From Paraherbaspirillum soli (lineage in GTDB: Bacteria > Pseudomonadota > Gammaproteobacteria > Burkholderiales > Burkholderiaceae_D), in contig NZ_JBHSMT010000009.1 in the NCBI RefSeq assembly GCF_042654985.1, positions 62,001-126,000 of the forward strand: a DNA stretch of 64,000 bases. Direction: 5' to 3'. Both the position numbers and the translations under genes were made by a program. Shown here one piece after another: positions 8,903 through 21,200 of the stretch. The notes below the pieces were generated by a model, which saw only the letters and a list, made by a program, of their open reading frames with translations, had not been told where the DNA came from and ran no database searches. Numbering within the stretch: the first letter of the stretch is position 1; each line of letters starts with the position of its first letter.

Positions 8903-9046
8903 GCATTGGCGTCGAATCTGTTCATGCCTCGCGTGCGGAGTCGAGTCGGTGCGGTGTCACCCCTTGTTGGAAATTTAGCGTATTTTTATTTCAGGTTTGG
9001 GGCAGTATCAGATAAAAGTGCTGAACAGATTCGTATAGGAATTTTC

Positions 9047-9721
9047 TTGGTTAAATTAGCTTTCGATCCTTTGATGATCCCGGTCGATGCGGTCGCCGGT
9101 GAATCTGCGCTCGCGCCGGAACGGATGAATGCGGACTGGCTGCGCCAGCGTTTCGTGCAACAGCCGGCATGGCATCCAGAGGATGCGGAAGGCCAGTTGA
9201 ACCAGCAGACGTCGAAGGGCAAACCGGCAACGCCCGCCTCAGTACTGATCCCGATCGTCATGCATCCGCAACAGCCGACGCTTCTGTTCACGCAGCGCGC
9301 TGCGCATCTGACCGACCATGCAGGGCAAGTCAGTTTTCCGGGCGGGCGCATGGAGCAGAGCGATGCATCAGCGATCGAGACGGCATTGCGCGAGGCCGAG
9401 GAGGAAATTGGGCTGGCGCGCGATCAGGTAGAAGTGATCGGCACCTTGCCTGAATATTTCACCGGCACCGGTTATCGGGTAACGCCTGTGGTTTGCCTGA
9501 TTGTGCCGCCGGTAGCGCTACGTGCCGACCCCGGCGAAGTCGCCGAGATTTTTGAAGTTCCGCTCGCATTTCTGATGGATGGACTAAACCATCAACTGCG
9601 CACTTTTGATTTGCCGGACGGTTATCGCCGCACTTTTTATGCGATGCCGTACGAGCGATTTTTTATTTGGGGTGCGACCGCGGGCATGCTGAGAAATCTG
9701 TTCCACTTTCTTCGTGCCTGA
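9047..9721 (+). CDS. NUDIX hydrolase, CoA-pyrophosphatase type
   Basis: The NUDIX box is present as GGRMEQSDASAIETALREAE followed by EEIGL. Asp takes the place of the first Glu, as is usual in the CoA/ADP-ribose pyrophosphatase branch, and VSFPGGR precedes it. Such enzymes cut CoA or related dinucleotides to 4'-phosphopantetheine and 3',5'-ADP. No ATG lies before the conserved region. TTG 9047 has an AGGA ribosome site six bases upstream and is my choice (224 residues); ATG 9074 is the alternative. It starts a separate unit after the rplS terminator. Confidence 0.88.
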   Translation: MVKLAFDPLMIPVDAVAGESALAPERMNADWLRQRFVQQPAWHPEDAEGQLNQQTSKGKPATPASVLIPIVMHPQQPTLLFTQRAAHLTDHAGQVSFPGGRMEQSDASAIETALREAEEEIGLARDQVEVIGTLPEYFTGTGYRVTPVVCLIVPPVALRADPGEVAEIFEVPLAFLMDGLNHQLRTFDLPDGYRRTFYAMPYERFFIWGATAGMLRNLFHFLRA

Positions 9722-9937
9722 ATGCTTGGCCGCGGGCCTGCGCTGTGCATCAACAACGATTTCGTCAGCACGGCAAGAAAAGTTGGAATAAGTGTCCGGC
9801 AAGCGCAGTACGAGTTTGATTCTGCGGGTGGGCTGCGTTATCGTATGGGATATTCCGTTTCGGCACAAATCCGGCCGCTGCCATGTCAGCGCGCCACGAT
9901 CTTCGAACCGAGGTTTGCTGACTTATAAGGCCGGTTG

Positions 9938-10894
9938 ATGACATTTCTCTCTATTCTGTTTGCGTTACTGATCGAACAACTGCGGCCGCTCCGTGCGGAT
10001 AACCCGGTGTATGCATGGGTTAAATATTTCGCGACCAAGATAGAGAACTCGTTCAATGCGGGCCAGCCTCGTCAGGGGCGGCTGGGCTGGATCTGCGTGA
10101 TGCTGGTGCTGATGGTGCCGACCACGCTGGTGTACTGGCTCTGTGTGTACCTTGGTCCGCTGGCAGCACTGGCCTGGAATGTGCTGATTGTTTATCTGAC
10201 GCTTGGTTTCCGGCACTACAGTCATTACTTCACTTCGATTCAATTGGCGCTCAATACCGGAGACGAAGTAACGGCAAGAAAGCTGCTAGCCGAATGGACC
10301 AAGCTCGATACCGCCGACATGGAAGTCGGCGAAATCTCCCGGATTGCGGTGGAGAAGGCATTGATCACCACCCATCGTCACGTGTTTGGCGTGTTTTTCT
10401 GGTTCTTGATGCCAATCGGTCCGGCCGGCGCGGTGATGTATCGCGTGGCGGAATACCTGGCGCGAGGATGGAATGAGCCGGACCATATGAAGAATGAAGC
10501 TTTTGGGCGCTTTGCGAATCAGGCCTTTTATTGGATCGACTGGATTCCGGCGCGGCTGACAGCGGCGGCATTTGCCGTAGTCGGGAATTTCGAAGACGCG
10601 ATCTACGCCTGGCGCAATTTTGCCGATCGCTGGGAAAGCGAGACGGATGGCATCATCCTGTCGACCGGCGGCGGTGCTATGGGTATCCTGCTCGGCACGC
10701 CGGATGAAAATGCGATTGCCATCCTGCCGGTCGATGCCGCAACAGTAGATTCGACCGCGATGGAAGGCGACAGTCCGCCCGGCGATGCGCCGACTCCGCG
10801 GGCGCTGCAAAGCACGGTCGGGCTGGTTTGGCGTGCATTGTTGTTGTGGATGTTTTTGTTGTTGCTGTTGTCGGTTGCGGTCTGGCTGGGTTGA
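9938..10894 (+). CDS. CobD/CbiB-like membrane protein
   Basis: The 318-residue protein has an N-terminal MTFLSILFALLIEQLRPL, several membrane helices (around residues 50-95, 145-170 and a final strongly hydrophobic 295-318), and central segments KLLAEWTKLDT and EKALITTHRHVFGVFFWF. This resembles the CobD/CbiB-AmpE family, whose CobD members make adenosylcobinamide in cobalamin synthesis. No other cobalamin gene is nearby, so a role in B12 synthesis is doubtful and a broader regulatory or envelope role as in AmpE is possible. ATG 9938 follows AAGG. Confidence 0.75.
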   Translation: MTFLSILFALLIEQLRPLRADNPVYAWVKYFATKIENSFNAGQPRQGRLGWICVMLVLMVPTTLVYWLCVYLGPLAALAWNVLIVYLTLGFRHYSHYFTSIQLALNTGDEVTARKLLAEWTKLDTADMEVGEISRIAVEKALITTHRHVFGVFFWFLMPIGPAGAVMYRVAEYLARGWNEPDHMKNEAFGRFANQAFYWIDWIPARLTAAAFAVVGNFEDAIYAWRNFADRWESETDGIILSTGGGAMGILLGTPDENAIAILPVDAATVDSTAMEGDSPPGDAPTPRALQSTVGLVWRALLLWMFLLLLLSVAVWLG

Positions 10895-11102
10895 ATTTGA
10901 GGGGCGCCATTTCCAAGCGCACGCCGTGCAACGCAAGTATGTTCGGCTCCCTCCGGGAAATTCTATTTTCTCTGGTCTTATATAAGATATAATACGTAAG
11001 AATTACTTGCGTAAAATCAATTACGCAAAAATTGTGGCTTGCTCTCAAACAGGGCCGTGCAAATGTCTGTAGCAAGCGGTATAGAAGAAACGAGCTGTAC
11101 GC

Positions 11103-11450
11103 ATGGCTGATACTACTGAATCCACTAACGCTCCCGCCCGCGAATTCTTTATCCAAGGAATAACCAGCGATGGCAGGCAATTTCGTCCCAGCGATTGGGC
11201 GGAACGCTTATGCGGCGCGATGTCCTGTTTCCGTCCCGAGGGAACGGGCGGGCGAAATGCTCATCTCCAATATTCCCCCTATGTCAGGCCGGTACTGCTG
11301 AACGGCGTGCGCTCGGTGGTCGTCAACGAAGATCTGCGCCAGATCGAACCGCTGGCTTACCATTTCGTGGTCAACTTTGCCAAGGACAACGATCTGCAAA
11401 TCCTGCAAGCCTGCTTGCTGCCTGAGCCGGAACCCGCAAAACCTGTGTGA
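11103..11450 (+). CDS. DUF3579 domain protein
   Basis: This 115-residue soluble protein (FFIQGITSDGRQFRPSDWAERL, continuing CGAMSCFRP) matches the beta-proteobacterial DUF3579 family as I remember it. The conserved core includes YSPYVRPVLLNGVRSVVV and a final FAKDNDLQILQACLLPEP. No function is established. An A/T-rich stretch with TATAAGATATAAT-like sequence lies about 120 bp upstream and probably contains its promoter. Its neighbours do not suggest a pathway. Confidence 0.8.
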   Translation: MADTTESTNAPAREFFIQGITSDGRQFRPSDWAERLCGAMSCFRPEGTGGRNAHLQYSPYVRPVLLNGVRSVVVNEDLRQIEPLAYHFVVNFAKDNDLQILQACLLPEPEPAKPV

Positions 11451-11751
11451 TCCTGTCGGAGGCCGTCGCGCCCCAGGTTTGCCATGGGCATCAACGAGAT
11501 TGATTTTTGCGTGACGCAGCAAACGGAACATACTTGCGTATCCGAACATCGCAACTATCCTATTTTGCAGCGCATGAACTCGATCAAGGGCGCACAGAAA
11601 GATCTCAGGCAGCTAGCAAATTGTAATGCTGCACCTAATTGGTGCCTGGCATTATTCCCCTCGCCAATGACCTCAAAAAGAAATCAATTCGAGGCATTGC
11701 CGAGTAAAAAGTCCGTGTAATATTTCGCCTATTGTTCGCAATGGAGTAGAG
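11451..11751. other. Intergenic region before the GGDEF-EAL gene
   Basis: About 300 bp without a supported gene. An imperfect inverted repeat (11660-11674 with 11691-11704, loop 16) lies 48 bp before the next start and could be a regulatory hairpin. I see no clear promoter hexamers. Confidence 0.4.
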
Positions 11752-14595
11752 ATGTTTCGTCGTGGCTCGTCAGTTTTTATACCCATTGCCGCCTTATCCA
11801 GTCTGATATTGGGACTGGCCATTACGCTCGGGCTGTTTGTCTCGGTACGCCATCTTGAGCATGAAAAAATGGAAGCCGATTTTGGACGATTGGCCAGCAT
11901 TCATCTCAAGGCCGTGGTCGATGGACTGGATGCCCTGGTGCGCGAACTGCAAACCATCAATCGCTTGTTCGTCACCGTCGATGCGGTAACCCGCGAGCAA
12001 TTTCATACCTTTGCCGAGCCGATGCTGCGGCATTCCCCATACATACAGTCATTAGGTTTTCAGCGCCTGGTTTCACCAGCCCAGCGGCCGGCATTTGAAG
12101 CCGAAATGCGCAAACACTATCCGGATTTTTCGATTCGAAAATTGAGCGGCGACGAGGCCGAACCCGGTTTCGGCAACGAACATTATCGCGTCGTCGATTA
12201 TCTGGAGCCGATGACCGGCAACGAAGCGACTTTCGGCGTCAATGTCGCCAACAGCAAAATCCAGGAAGAAGCGATGCAGCGCGCCCGCGATAGCGGTTTG
12301 CCGGCGGCTACCGATTTGTTCATCCTGCCGCAAGACAAGAGTAATTCCAGACTGGGCCTGCTGATCCTGATGCCGGTGTATCAGCATGGTGCGGCGCTGG
12401 CGAGCGTTGAAGACCGCCGGCGGGCATTGATCGGTTATACCAGCGCAATATTGCGGGCCAATGATTTCGTCAGCAACACCCTTGCCAATGACGGCGTGCG
12501 GCCGCGCGACGATGTGTCTTTCAGGGTGTATGCCAGTGCGGCCCCGGATCAGCGCTACCTGGTCTATAGCCATGGCAGCGATCCGGCACCAAGCTCGCAG
12601 GTCAACTATTGGCTGCCGGCATGGCTGTTCCAGGACGCGCCGCGAAGCATGTCGCAAACGTTTGCGCTGGCCGGAAAATCTTGGTACATCGAGGCGTCGG
12701 CGCCGGCCCAGGCGTTTACCAAAAAGAATATGGGATCGCTCCTGGTATTGATTCTGGGGACCTTACTTAGCTTAGGTGGCGCCACCTATTTGTATTTTTT
12801 GGCGACCCGGTCCAAGCGGATCGAGCAACTGGTCGATGCCCGCACGCAGCAGGTACGCCTGGCGACCCAAATGATGAAAGAGGATATCGTCGCTCGCAAG
12901 CGTGCCGAGGATGCGCTGCAATTGCGCGAGCGCGCCATCGAATCGAGTGCGCACGCAATTATCATCAGCAGCGCGGTGCCGCCGGACTACCTGGTCGAAT
13001 ACGTCAATCCGGCGTTTGAACGGATCACCGGTTATACCGCCGACGAGATGATCGGACGCAATCTCGAGATGCTGCACGGCGACGATCACGAGCAGATCGG
13101 CTTGGAAGAGATTCGTACCGCACTGCGCGAAAAACGTAACGCCAATGCGGTATTCCGCAGCTATCGCAAGGATGGTACGCTGTTCTGGAACGAACTGTAT
13201 GTGGCGCCGGTCAAGGATAGCTCCGGCCGCGTCAGCCATTTTGTGACGGCCTTGTACGACATCACCGAAATGAAAAGCTACGAAGCCGAGCTGGAGCACC
13301 AGGCCCGGCACGACACCCTGACCGGACTCGCCAACCGCAATGTGCTGAACGACCGTTTAAGCCAGGCCATCGTGTACGGTGAGCTATACGGCCACCGGGT
13401 GTGGGTCGTGTTCGTCGATCTGGACCGCTTTAAATTCGTCAACGATACGCTCGGCCACAATGCCGGAGACTTGCTGCTGAAAGAAGTGGCGTCGCGTCTC
13501 AAATCCTTCACCCGCGAAGGCGATACGATCGCGCGCCTGGGCAGCGATGAATTCTTGCTGATCCTGCCGGAGCGGGTCGACGAAGAATTGAGCGTCGGCT
13601 TGATTCAAAGCATATTGGATTCGATAGCGCGGCCGCTTCAAATTGAAACGCATGACTTCTTCTTGAGCTGCAGCATCGGCGTTGCGGTTTATCCGAGCGA
13701 TGGCGAAGATCCGGAAAGCCTGCTCAAGCATGCAGACATCGCCATGTACCGCGCCAAGGAAATGGGCAACAACAACTACCAGTTCTATACCGCGGCAATG
13801 AACGAACGCGCGCTGGAGCGCCTGCGCATCGAAGGCGACCTGCGCAACGCGTTGGAACGCAATGAACTGGTATTGCACTATCAACCGCAGGTGGATTTGC
13901 GGAACGGGAAAATGGTCGGGATGGAGGCGCTGATTCGCTGGATGCATCCGCAACTCGGCATGATCTCGCCGACCCGTTTCATCAATCTGGCCGAAGAAAC
14001 CGGCTTGATCGTTCAAATCGGCGCCTGGGTGATCCGCACCGCGTGCGAGCAAAACAAAGCATGGCAAAAGATGGGCTTGGGCTATCTGCGGATGTCGGTC
14101 AATCTCTCGACCCGCCAGTTTTACCAGCACAACCTGGTGCAATCGGTGGCCCAGGTGCTGGAAGACGTTGCGATGGCGCCGCACTATCTGGAGATCGAAC
14201 TGACTGAAAGCCTGGTGATGACCGACGTCGAACTGGCAGTCGGCATTCTGAATGACCTGAAAACCTTGGGCGTGCAATTGTCGATCGACGATTTCGGCAC
14301 TGGTTACTCCAGCCTGGCCTACCTGAAGAGCTTCCCGATTAACGCGCTGAAGATCGACCAGTCATTTGTGCGCGACATTACGGTCGATCCGGACGATGCC
14401 GCGATCGTCACATCGATTATTTCCCTGGCACATAACCTGCGCTTGCAAGTGATCGCCGAGGGCGTCGAAACGCAGGAGCAACTGTCTTACCTGCAGCGGC
14501 ATCGCTGCGATGAAATGCAGGGCTTCTATTTCAGTGCGCCGGTGCCCGCCGACGTCATCGAAACGCTCTTGCGAGAAGGAAAAGCATTACCATAG
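11752..14595 (+). CDS. CHASE-PAS-GGDEF-EAL cyclic-di-GMP signalling protein
   Basis: The 947-residue protein has a membrane helix (about 10-30), a periplasmic CHASE-type sensor (40-320), a second helix (327-350), a PAS domain (about 386-510), GGDEF (520-685) and EAL (700-940). The EAL motif is intact (MEALIRW, residues 725-727, with ELTESLVM and DDFGTGYSSL), which predicts c-di-GMP phosphodiesterase activity. The cyclase motif reads GSDEF at residues 597-601 instead of GGDEF, so synthesis may be impaired and the domain may bind GTP as a regulator. ATG 11752 follows GGAGTAGAG. It stands as a single gene. Confidence 0.93.
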   Translation: MFRRGSSVFIPIAALSSLILGLAITLGLFVSVRHLEHEKMEADFGRLASIHLKAVVDGLDALVRELQTINRLFVTVDAVTREQFHTFAEPMLRHSPYIQSLGFQRLVSPAQRPAFEAEMRKHYPDFSIRKLSGDEAEPGFGNEHYRVVDYLEPMTGNEATFGVNVANSKIQEEAMQRARDSGLPAATDLFILPQDKSNSRLGLLILMPVYQHGAALASVEDRRRALIGYTSAILRANDFVSNTLANDGVRPRDDVSFRVYASAAPDQRYLVYSHGSDPAPSSQVNYWLPAWLFQDAPRSMSQTFALAGKSWYIEASAPAQAFTKKNMGSLLVLILGTLLSLGGATYLYFLATRSKRIEQLVDARTQQVRLATQMMKEDIVARKRAEDALQLRERAIESSAHAIIISSAVPPDYLVEYVNPAFERITGYTADEMIGRNLEMLHGDDHEQIGLEEIRTALREKRNANAVFRSYRKDGTLFWNELYVAPVKDSSGRVSHFVTALYDITEMKSYEAELEHQARHDTLTGLANRNVLNDRLSQAIVYGELYGHRVWVVFVDLDRFKFVNDTLGHNAGDLLLKEVASRLKSFTREGDTIARLGSDEFLLILPERVDEELSVGLIQSILDSIARPLQIETHDFFLSCSIGVAVYPSDGEDPESLLKHADIAMYRAKEMGNNNYQFYTAAMNERALERLRIEGDLRNALERNELVLHYQPQVDLRNGKMVGMEALIRWMHPQLGMISPTRFINLAEETGLIVQIGAWVIRTACEQNKAWQKMGLGYLRMSVNLSTRQFYQHNLVQSVAQVLEDVAMAPHYLEIELTESLVMTDVELAVGILNDLKTLGVQLSIDDFGTGYSSLAYLKSFPINALKIDQSFVRDITVDPDDAAIVTSIISLAHNLRLQVIAEGVETQEQLSYLQRHRCDEMQGFYFSAPVPADVIETLLREGKALP

Positions 14596-14632
14596 AACGT
14601 CTTTGCCGCACCCCTCGCTTACATCATCCGCA

Positions 14633-14753
14633 GGGCACCTCGAAAAACCGTAGCGAGCGACTCAAGGTCGGGTCGAGAAGCGGAGCCGTACGGACGTACG
14701 GTGAGCATCACAGGCCCGAGATTGGGCCGCGCAGTAGGTTTTTCGAGGTGCCC
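14633..14753. repeat. MITE-like element, copy 2
   Basis: The ends read GGGCACCTCGAAAAACC and its exact complement. Compared with copy 1, position 10 is changed on both arms (T to G and A to C), so the pairing is kept. The interior is 21 bp shorter than copy 1. It lies 37 bp after the GGDEF-EAL stop and ends 19 bp before the fumC start. Confidence 0.8.
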
Positions 14754-14772
14754 GCTTTTCATGGAGCAGAAC

Positions 14773-16164
<1,392 letters not shown>

Positions 16165-16204
16165 CGACTGTTGACGACGACCGATCGCTAGTCAGCATTA
16201 ATTG

Positions 16205-16245
16205 CAACGCGCCGGCGTTGTCTTCCACGCTTTCTTCAATATAAT
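16205..16245 (+). promoter_or_regulatory. Candidate tamA promoter and upstream dyad
   Basis: A CAACGC/GCGTTG dyad (16205-16220) overlaps a TTGTCT -35 (16218-16223), which is followed after 16 bp by TATAAT (16240-16245). The dyad could end fumC transcription or bind a regulator. Confidence 0.45.
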
Positions 16246-16406
16246 GGTGAAAATTTAATAACGCTATTTTCCTAAAATGAATACGATCTTCGTAAGACTA
16301 CAATCGCGCGGCTTTGGGGGCTTATGCTGTTACTGAGTTCCTTATCCCACTTTCGCCAGCCTGTCGCCGACTCGCCTTTTACGTGCGGCACAACAGGCGG
16401 CAGCGC

Positions 16407-18197
16407 ATGATGCAATGCCGTCGCGCGCCAGCCAGCCGCTTGATGCCCGTCATCCACCGCATATTCGCCGCTCTGCTCGCATTGGGCTCGGCCACGGCGT
16501 CGGCCGCATACCGGGTCGAGATCGAGGCGCCGAAAGAGCTGCGCGCCTTGTTGAGCGAACACCTGGATCTGGCGCGTTATAAGGACCGCGACGACCTGAG
16601 CGAAGACCAGCTGAAATTCCTGCTCGATACGGTGGACGAACAAGTCACGCAACTGCTGTCGACCGAAGGCTATTTCTCGCCGGTCACCAGCGTCAATCTC
16701 GAACCGGGCGAGGTCAAGACCGTCCGCCTGAAGGTTGAGCCGCACCAACGCAGCATGGTCTCCGCGGTCGCTATCGACGTCATCGGCAGCGCCGCGACCG
16801 ATGCGCCGCAAACCGTGAACCAGATCAAGCGCGACTGGGGCCTGCCGGTGGACCAGCCATTTCGCCAGGCGACCTGGGCCGCAGCCAAGGACGAAGGTTT
16901 GCAGACCCTGCAAAAGAAGCGCTATCCGGCCGCCAGGCTGGCTCGTTCGGAAGCCCGCATCGACCCCGAGGACAACGACGCCGAATTGTCCGTGCAATAC
17001 GATAGCGGTCCCGGATTCACCTTGGGAGCGTTGCACATCACCGGCACCAAACGCTATCCGCAAAGCATCATCGAGAACGTCAATCCGTTGATGCTCGGCG
17101 AAGAATACAGCGTCGAGCGGCTGTTGCTGCTGCAACGCCAGATCCAGAACACGCCTTATTTCGGCAATGTGGTCGTCAGCATCGACGACGATCCGGCGCA
17201 CGCTGAACAGGCGCCGGTCAATGTGCGCGTGACCGAATTCCCGACGCAACGGCTGCGTGCCGGCGGCGGCTATGCGACCGATACCGGAGCCCAGCTGCAA
17301 GGCCGCTACTCTCATTACAATGTGTTCGGCAAAGCCTGGGTGTTCGATAGCCAGACCAAGATCGAGCAAAGGCGGCAGTACGGCGCTTTCGATCTGGCGA
17401 TGCCGCCGGACCAGCGCAGTTTTGTCAACAGCATCAATACTTCCTACGATCGAACCACCTTGCAGGGCGTCGATCTGCGCAGTTCCCGGACCGGTTTGAA
17501 GCGTGCCCGCTCGCTGGAAAATTACGATACCGCCTTGACCCTCGATTACTACCGCGACCAGTTGCGGCAGGAAAATGGCGCAACCTTGCCGCCCAACACG
17601 GTGATTCGGCCCGGCGAGCATCGTGCCCTGGTGCCCGGATTCTCCTGGACCCGACGCGCTGTCGACGATTCTATTTTTCCTCGCAGCGGCCACCTGTTTT
17701 CGGTGCAAACCGGTTTTGCGCTGCAAGGCTTGCTGACCGATCAAACTTTTTTCCGGGCCAATGCGCGCTACAAACATTTCTTCCCGCTGGCAAAACGGGA
17801 TGTAGTGATTTTGCGCACCGAACTGGGCGGGGTGTTTACCAAGGGCTCCAGCGCGTCGGTCCCGGCCTCGCTGCTGTTCCGCGCCGGCGGCAACGAATCG
17901 GTGCGCGGCTACAGTTATCAAAGTATAGGCAATACCCAAAACGGCACCATCTATCCGACCAAATACCTGCTGACCGCCAGCGCCGAATATCAGCATTGGC
18001 TGAGCCAGCAATGGGGCGGCGCAGTGTTTTACGATGCCGGTACCGCCACCAATAACTGGGTCAATAAAAGCGTCAAGACCGGCATCGGCGCCGGGGTGCG
18101 TTACCGCAGCCCGGTCGGCACCGTCAATGTCGATCTGGCCTATGGAGTGCAAGCCAAGCATATCCGGCCGCATATTTCGCTAGGCATCGCCTTCTGA
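16407..18197 (+). CDS. tamA: TamA-like outer-membrane BamA-family protein
   Basis: TamA is a BamA-family barrel that works with TamB to assemble envelope proteins and move phospholipids to the outer membrane. The N-terminus has a signal peptide (PVIHRIFAALLALGSATASA). POTRA-like domains follow (for example VKVEPHQRSM region and FTLGALHITGTKRYP), then a C-terminal barrel with RAGGNESVRGYSYQSIG, the typical VRGY loop, ending in HISLGIAF with terminal Phe. I prefer ATG 16407, behind an AGGCGG-like site (596 residues); 16443 is possible. tamB follows after 31 bp. A 633-codon antisense frame is a shadow. Confidence 0.9.
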   Translation: MMQCRRAPASRLMPVIHRIFAALLALGSATASAAYRVEIEAPKELRALLSEHLDLARYKDRDDLSEDQLKFLLDTVDEQVTQLLSTEGYFSPVTSVNLEPGEVKTVRLKVEPHQRSMVSAVAIDVIGSAATDAPQTVNQIKRDWGLPVDQPFRQATWAAAKDEGLQTLQKKRYPAARLARSEARIDPEDNDAELSVQYDSGPGFTLGALHITGTKRYPQSIIENVNPLMLGEEYSVERLLLLQRQIQNTPYFGNVVVSIDDDPAHAEQAPVNVRVTEFPTQRLRAGGGYATDTGAQLQGRYSHYNVFGKAWVFDSQTKIEQRRQYGAFDLAMPPDQRSFVNSINTSYDRTTLQGVDLRSSRTGLKRARSLENYDTALTLDYYRDQLRQENGATLPPNTVIRPGEHRALVPGFSWTRRAVDDSIFPRSGHLFSVQTGFALQGLLTDQTFFRANARYKHFFPLAKRDVVILRTELGGVFTKGSSASVPASLLFRAGGNESVRGYSYQSIGNTQNGTIYPTKYLLTASAEYQHWLSQQWGGAVFYDAGTATNNWVNKSVKTGIGAGVRYRSPVGTVNVDLAYGVQAKHIRPHISLGIAF

Positions 18198-18228
18198 TGT
18201 TTGAACCAATTTCCAAGACTTAGAGCCC

Positions 18229-21200
18229 ATGAGCCAAGGCACATCACCAACTACATCTCCCGAGCCAGCACCGCTGCCGCCGCCGCGGCGTTCGCTGCTG
18301 CGCTGGATATCCGGCGCGCTTTTGTCGCCGCTGCTGGTTTTGGTTCTGGCACTCGGCGCGCTGCTGATAGTTGCGCATACCGAAGCCGGCAGCCGGACCT
18401 TGTGGCAATTCAGCACCTGGATCATGCATGGCAAGCTGTCGGGCGAATTCGCCGGCGGCACCTTGGCAGACGGCCCGCGCTTGCGTAACGTGCTGTATCG
18501 CGATGCCAGCCAACAGTTTTCGATAGACCGGATCGACGCCAGCTGGCATCTGAGCGGGTCGCCGCTCAAACTGCGCGTCGCCTATCTCCACGTTGGCAAT
18601 GTCGAAGCACGCTTGCAGCCGACGCCGTCGGAGCCGCTCGTCATGCCGGCCAATTTGAGCTTGCCGCTGCAATTGACGCTCGACGATATTTCCTTGGCCA
18701 AGCTCACTGTGCATGAAGGCTTGAGCACGACCGAATTGAGCAAGCTGCAATTGCACGGCGAGTCGGACCGGGTGCAGCACACATTGGTGCTGGAACGACT
18801 CGACACGCCGTACGGCAGGGCCAGCGCCAGGCTGCAGCTGAATGGCGCGTCGCCGTTCGCGCTCAGCGGCGGCGCGGAACTGAGCGGCGAATACCAGCAA
18901 GAAAAGTATCAGGTGGATGCCCGCTTGTCGGGTTCGCTGGCAGCCTTGGGAATCGTCCTCAATGCGCGCGGCGACAAACTCAACGGCAGCGCCATGATTG
19001 CCGCGACGCCGTTCGCCGCCATTCCGTTCCAGAGCGTCCAGCTGGACGCCAGGCACATCAATCCAAAACTGTTTAACGCCGCCGCGCCGCAAGCCGACCT
19101 GAGCCTGCAAGCCGAGCTGAAACCGGTCGTCGACAGCGCCAACGCGGCGCATGCCGATCTGGCGACCCTGGCCGTTAGCGGCCCGATCCGGATCAGCAAT
19201 GCGGCAGCGGGCACATTGGATCAGGATCGTTTGCCATTGGTCTCCGCCAGCGCGCAATTGCGGCTCGACGCCCAGACCCAGCAGTTGTCGCAGCTGCAGC
19301 TCAAATTGCTGAAAGACGCCAGCGTCAATGGTCGCGGCGAATATCACAGCGACGGCAAAGACAAAGGCAGCGGCTCGTTTAACTTCGATGTGGCCGGTCT
19401 CGATTTACATGCGTTGCAAGGGCAGTTGAAAGCAACCCAATTGCGCGGCCCGGTCGGCATCAAACTGACGCCGCAGACGCAGCAAATCGCATTGAACCTG
19501 GCCGATGCAAATTACCAGGCGCAGCTGGAGGCCGTGATCGACGCCAAGCAGATTGCTTTGAAAACCGCACAATTGCGCGCCGGACCGGCACGCCTCGACG
19601 CCAGCGGCAGCTTGGCGCGCGATGCGCAAATGACTTATGCGCTGAAGGGCAATTTGCGAGATTTCGATCCGTCCCTGTGGATCGACACCGGCGGCCAGAA
19701 AACCGCCAAAGGCAGCGCCCAGGCATCCAAGCAGCCGATCGCGGCGCGCATCAATATGGATTTCGATGCCAGCGGCAGCTTGACGCCGGACCTCAAGCTG
19801 AAACTTAAATTCGGCATCCACGACAGCATTTACGACCGACTGCCGATGGCCGGCGGCGGCACGCTCAACCTGGCCGGCAAGCGCTTGCTGGCCAGCGACC
19901 TCACGCTGTCGGTGGCCGGCAACGACGCCCAACTTAAGGGCAGTTTTGGCGCCGCTGGCGATCGCCTCAATCTGAAACTGGATGCGCCGCAGTTGCAACG
20001 TCTCGGTTTCGGTTTGTCCGGTGCCTTGCATGTTGACGGACAACTGACCGGCACCATGCAGCGGCCGGATGTGCATGCCTCTTATCGCGCCGAGAAACTG
20101 ATCTTCGGCGCGCACCAGGTCGACAGCCTGTCCGGTCAGGCCGACCTCCAGGCCAACCTTGGCGCCAAGCTCAATGCCGCCAGCAATCGATTGGCGCTTA
20201 GCATAGCCGCGCGCGGCTATCGCGGCGCCGACATGGCGCTGGACAAGTTGAACCTGGATTTGTCCGGCACCTACGGCAAGCACGCGCTGAAGCTGGACAG
20301 CAGCGGCACCCTGCATGGCAAACCATTGCACCTGACCATGGCGGCCCAAGGGCAGCTAACGGAAGGACAGGGTGGCTATGGCTGGCAAGGCACGCTCAGC
20401 GAGCTGCAAAATCAGGGCGTGCCGCGGCTGGCGCTGGAAGCACCTTTGACGATCAACGCCGGCGCCGACCACGTGCTGCTGGGCGCTAGCCGGGTGCGCA
20501 TCGCGGATGCGCTGATCGACTTGAAAAATTTCAGCTTCGAGCATGGAAAAATCCGCTCGGCGGGAGCCATCAATGCGCTCAATGTGGCAACCGTATTCGA
20601 TCTGGTGCGTCAATTCAGCGCCAAGGAATTACCGTTGAAGACCGACCTCGTGCTCGACGGCAGCTGGGATTTTGCATTGGCCGACAACGCTGCCGGATTC
20701 ATACAGATTGCCCGCCGCAGCGGCGACTTGCGGGTTAATCCGGGACGCGGAGATGTCAGCCTCGGCTTGTCCGACTTAAGCCTGCGCGCGGATTTGCAAG
20801 CGAACCAGATCAAGCTCAACAGCCAGATCGCCGCAAGCCGCATCGGCACCCTGGCGGCACAAGTGCAACTCGGCCTGCAGCACACCGGCGGCATCTGGGA
20901 CGCAGGCGACAGCGCACCCCTGTCCGGTCAGCTCAAATTGAACATGCCGCAACTGAAACCGATTGCCGGGTTGCTTGGACCGCAGTACGCACTAGGCGGC
21001 AGCGCCGCGATGGACCTGCACCTGGACGGCACGCTAGGCAAGCCGAAACTGTCCGGCGTCGTCACCGGCGACAAGCTGGCCTTGACCTTGTTCGATCAGG
21101 GTATTCAACTGCGGGATGGCACCGCACGCATCAACCTGACCGAAAACATCATTGATCTGCAACAGCTCGAATTCCATGGCGGCGACGGCAGCTTGCGCGC

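Noticed and set aside
9722..9928. 68-codon frame between the NUDIX and CobD-like genes
   Set aside because: No ribosome site, no hydrophobic or family pattern; it begins right at the NUDIX stop.
16272..18173. 633-codon open frame on the minus strand opposite tamA
   Set aside because: It has no recognisable family and lies fully antisense to a clear TamA. Long antisense frames are common in GC-rich genes.
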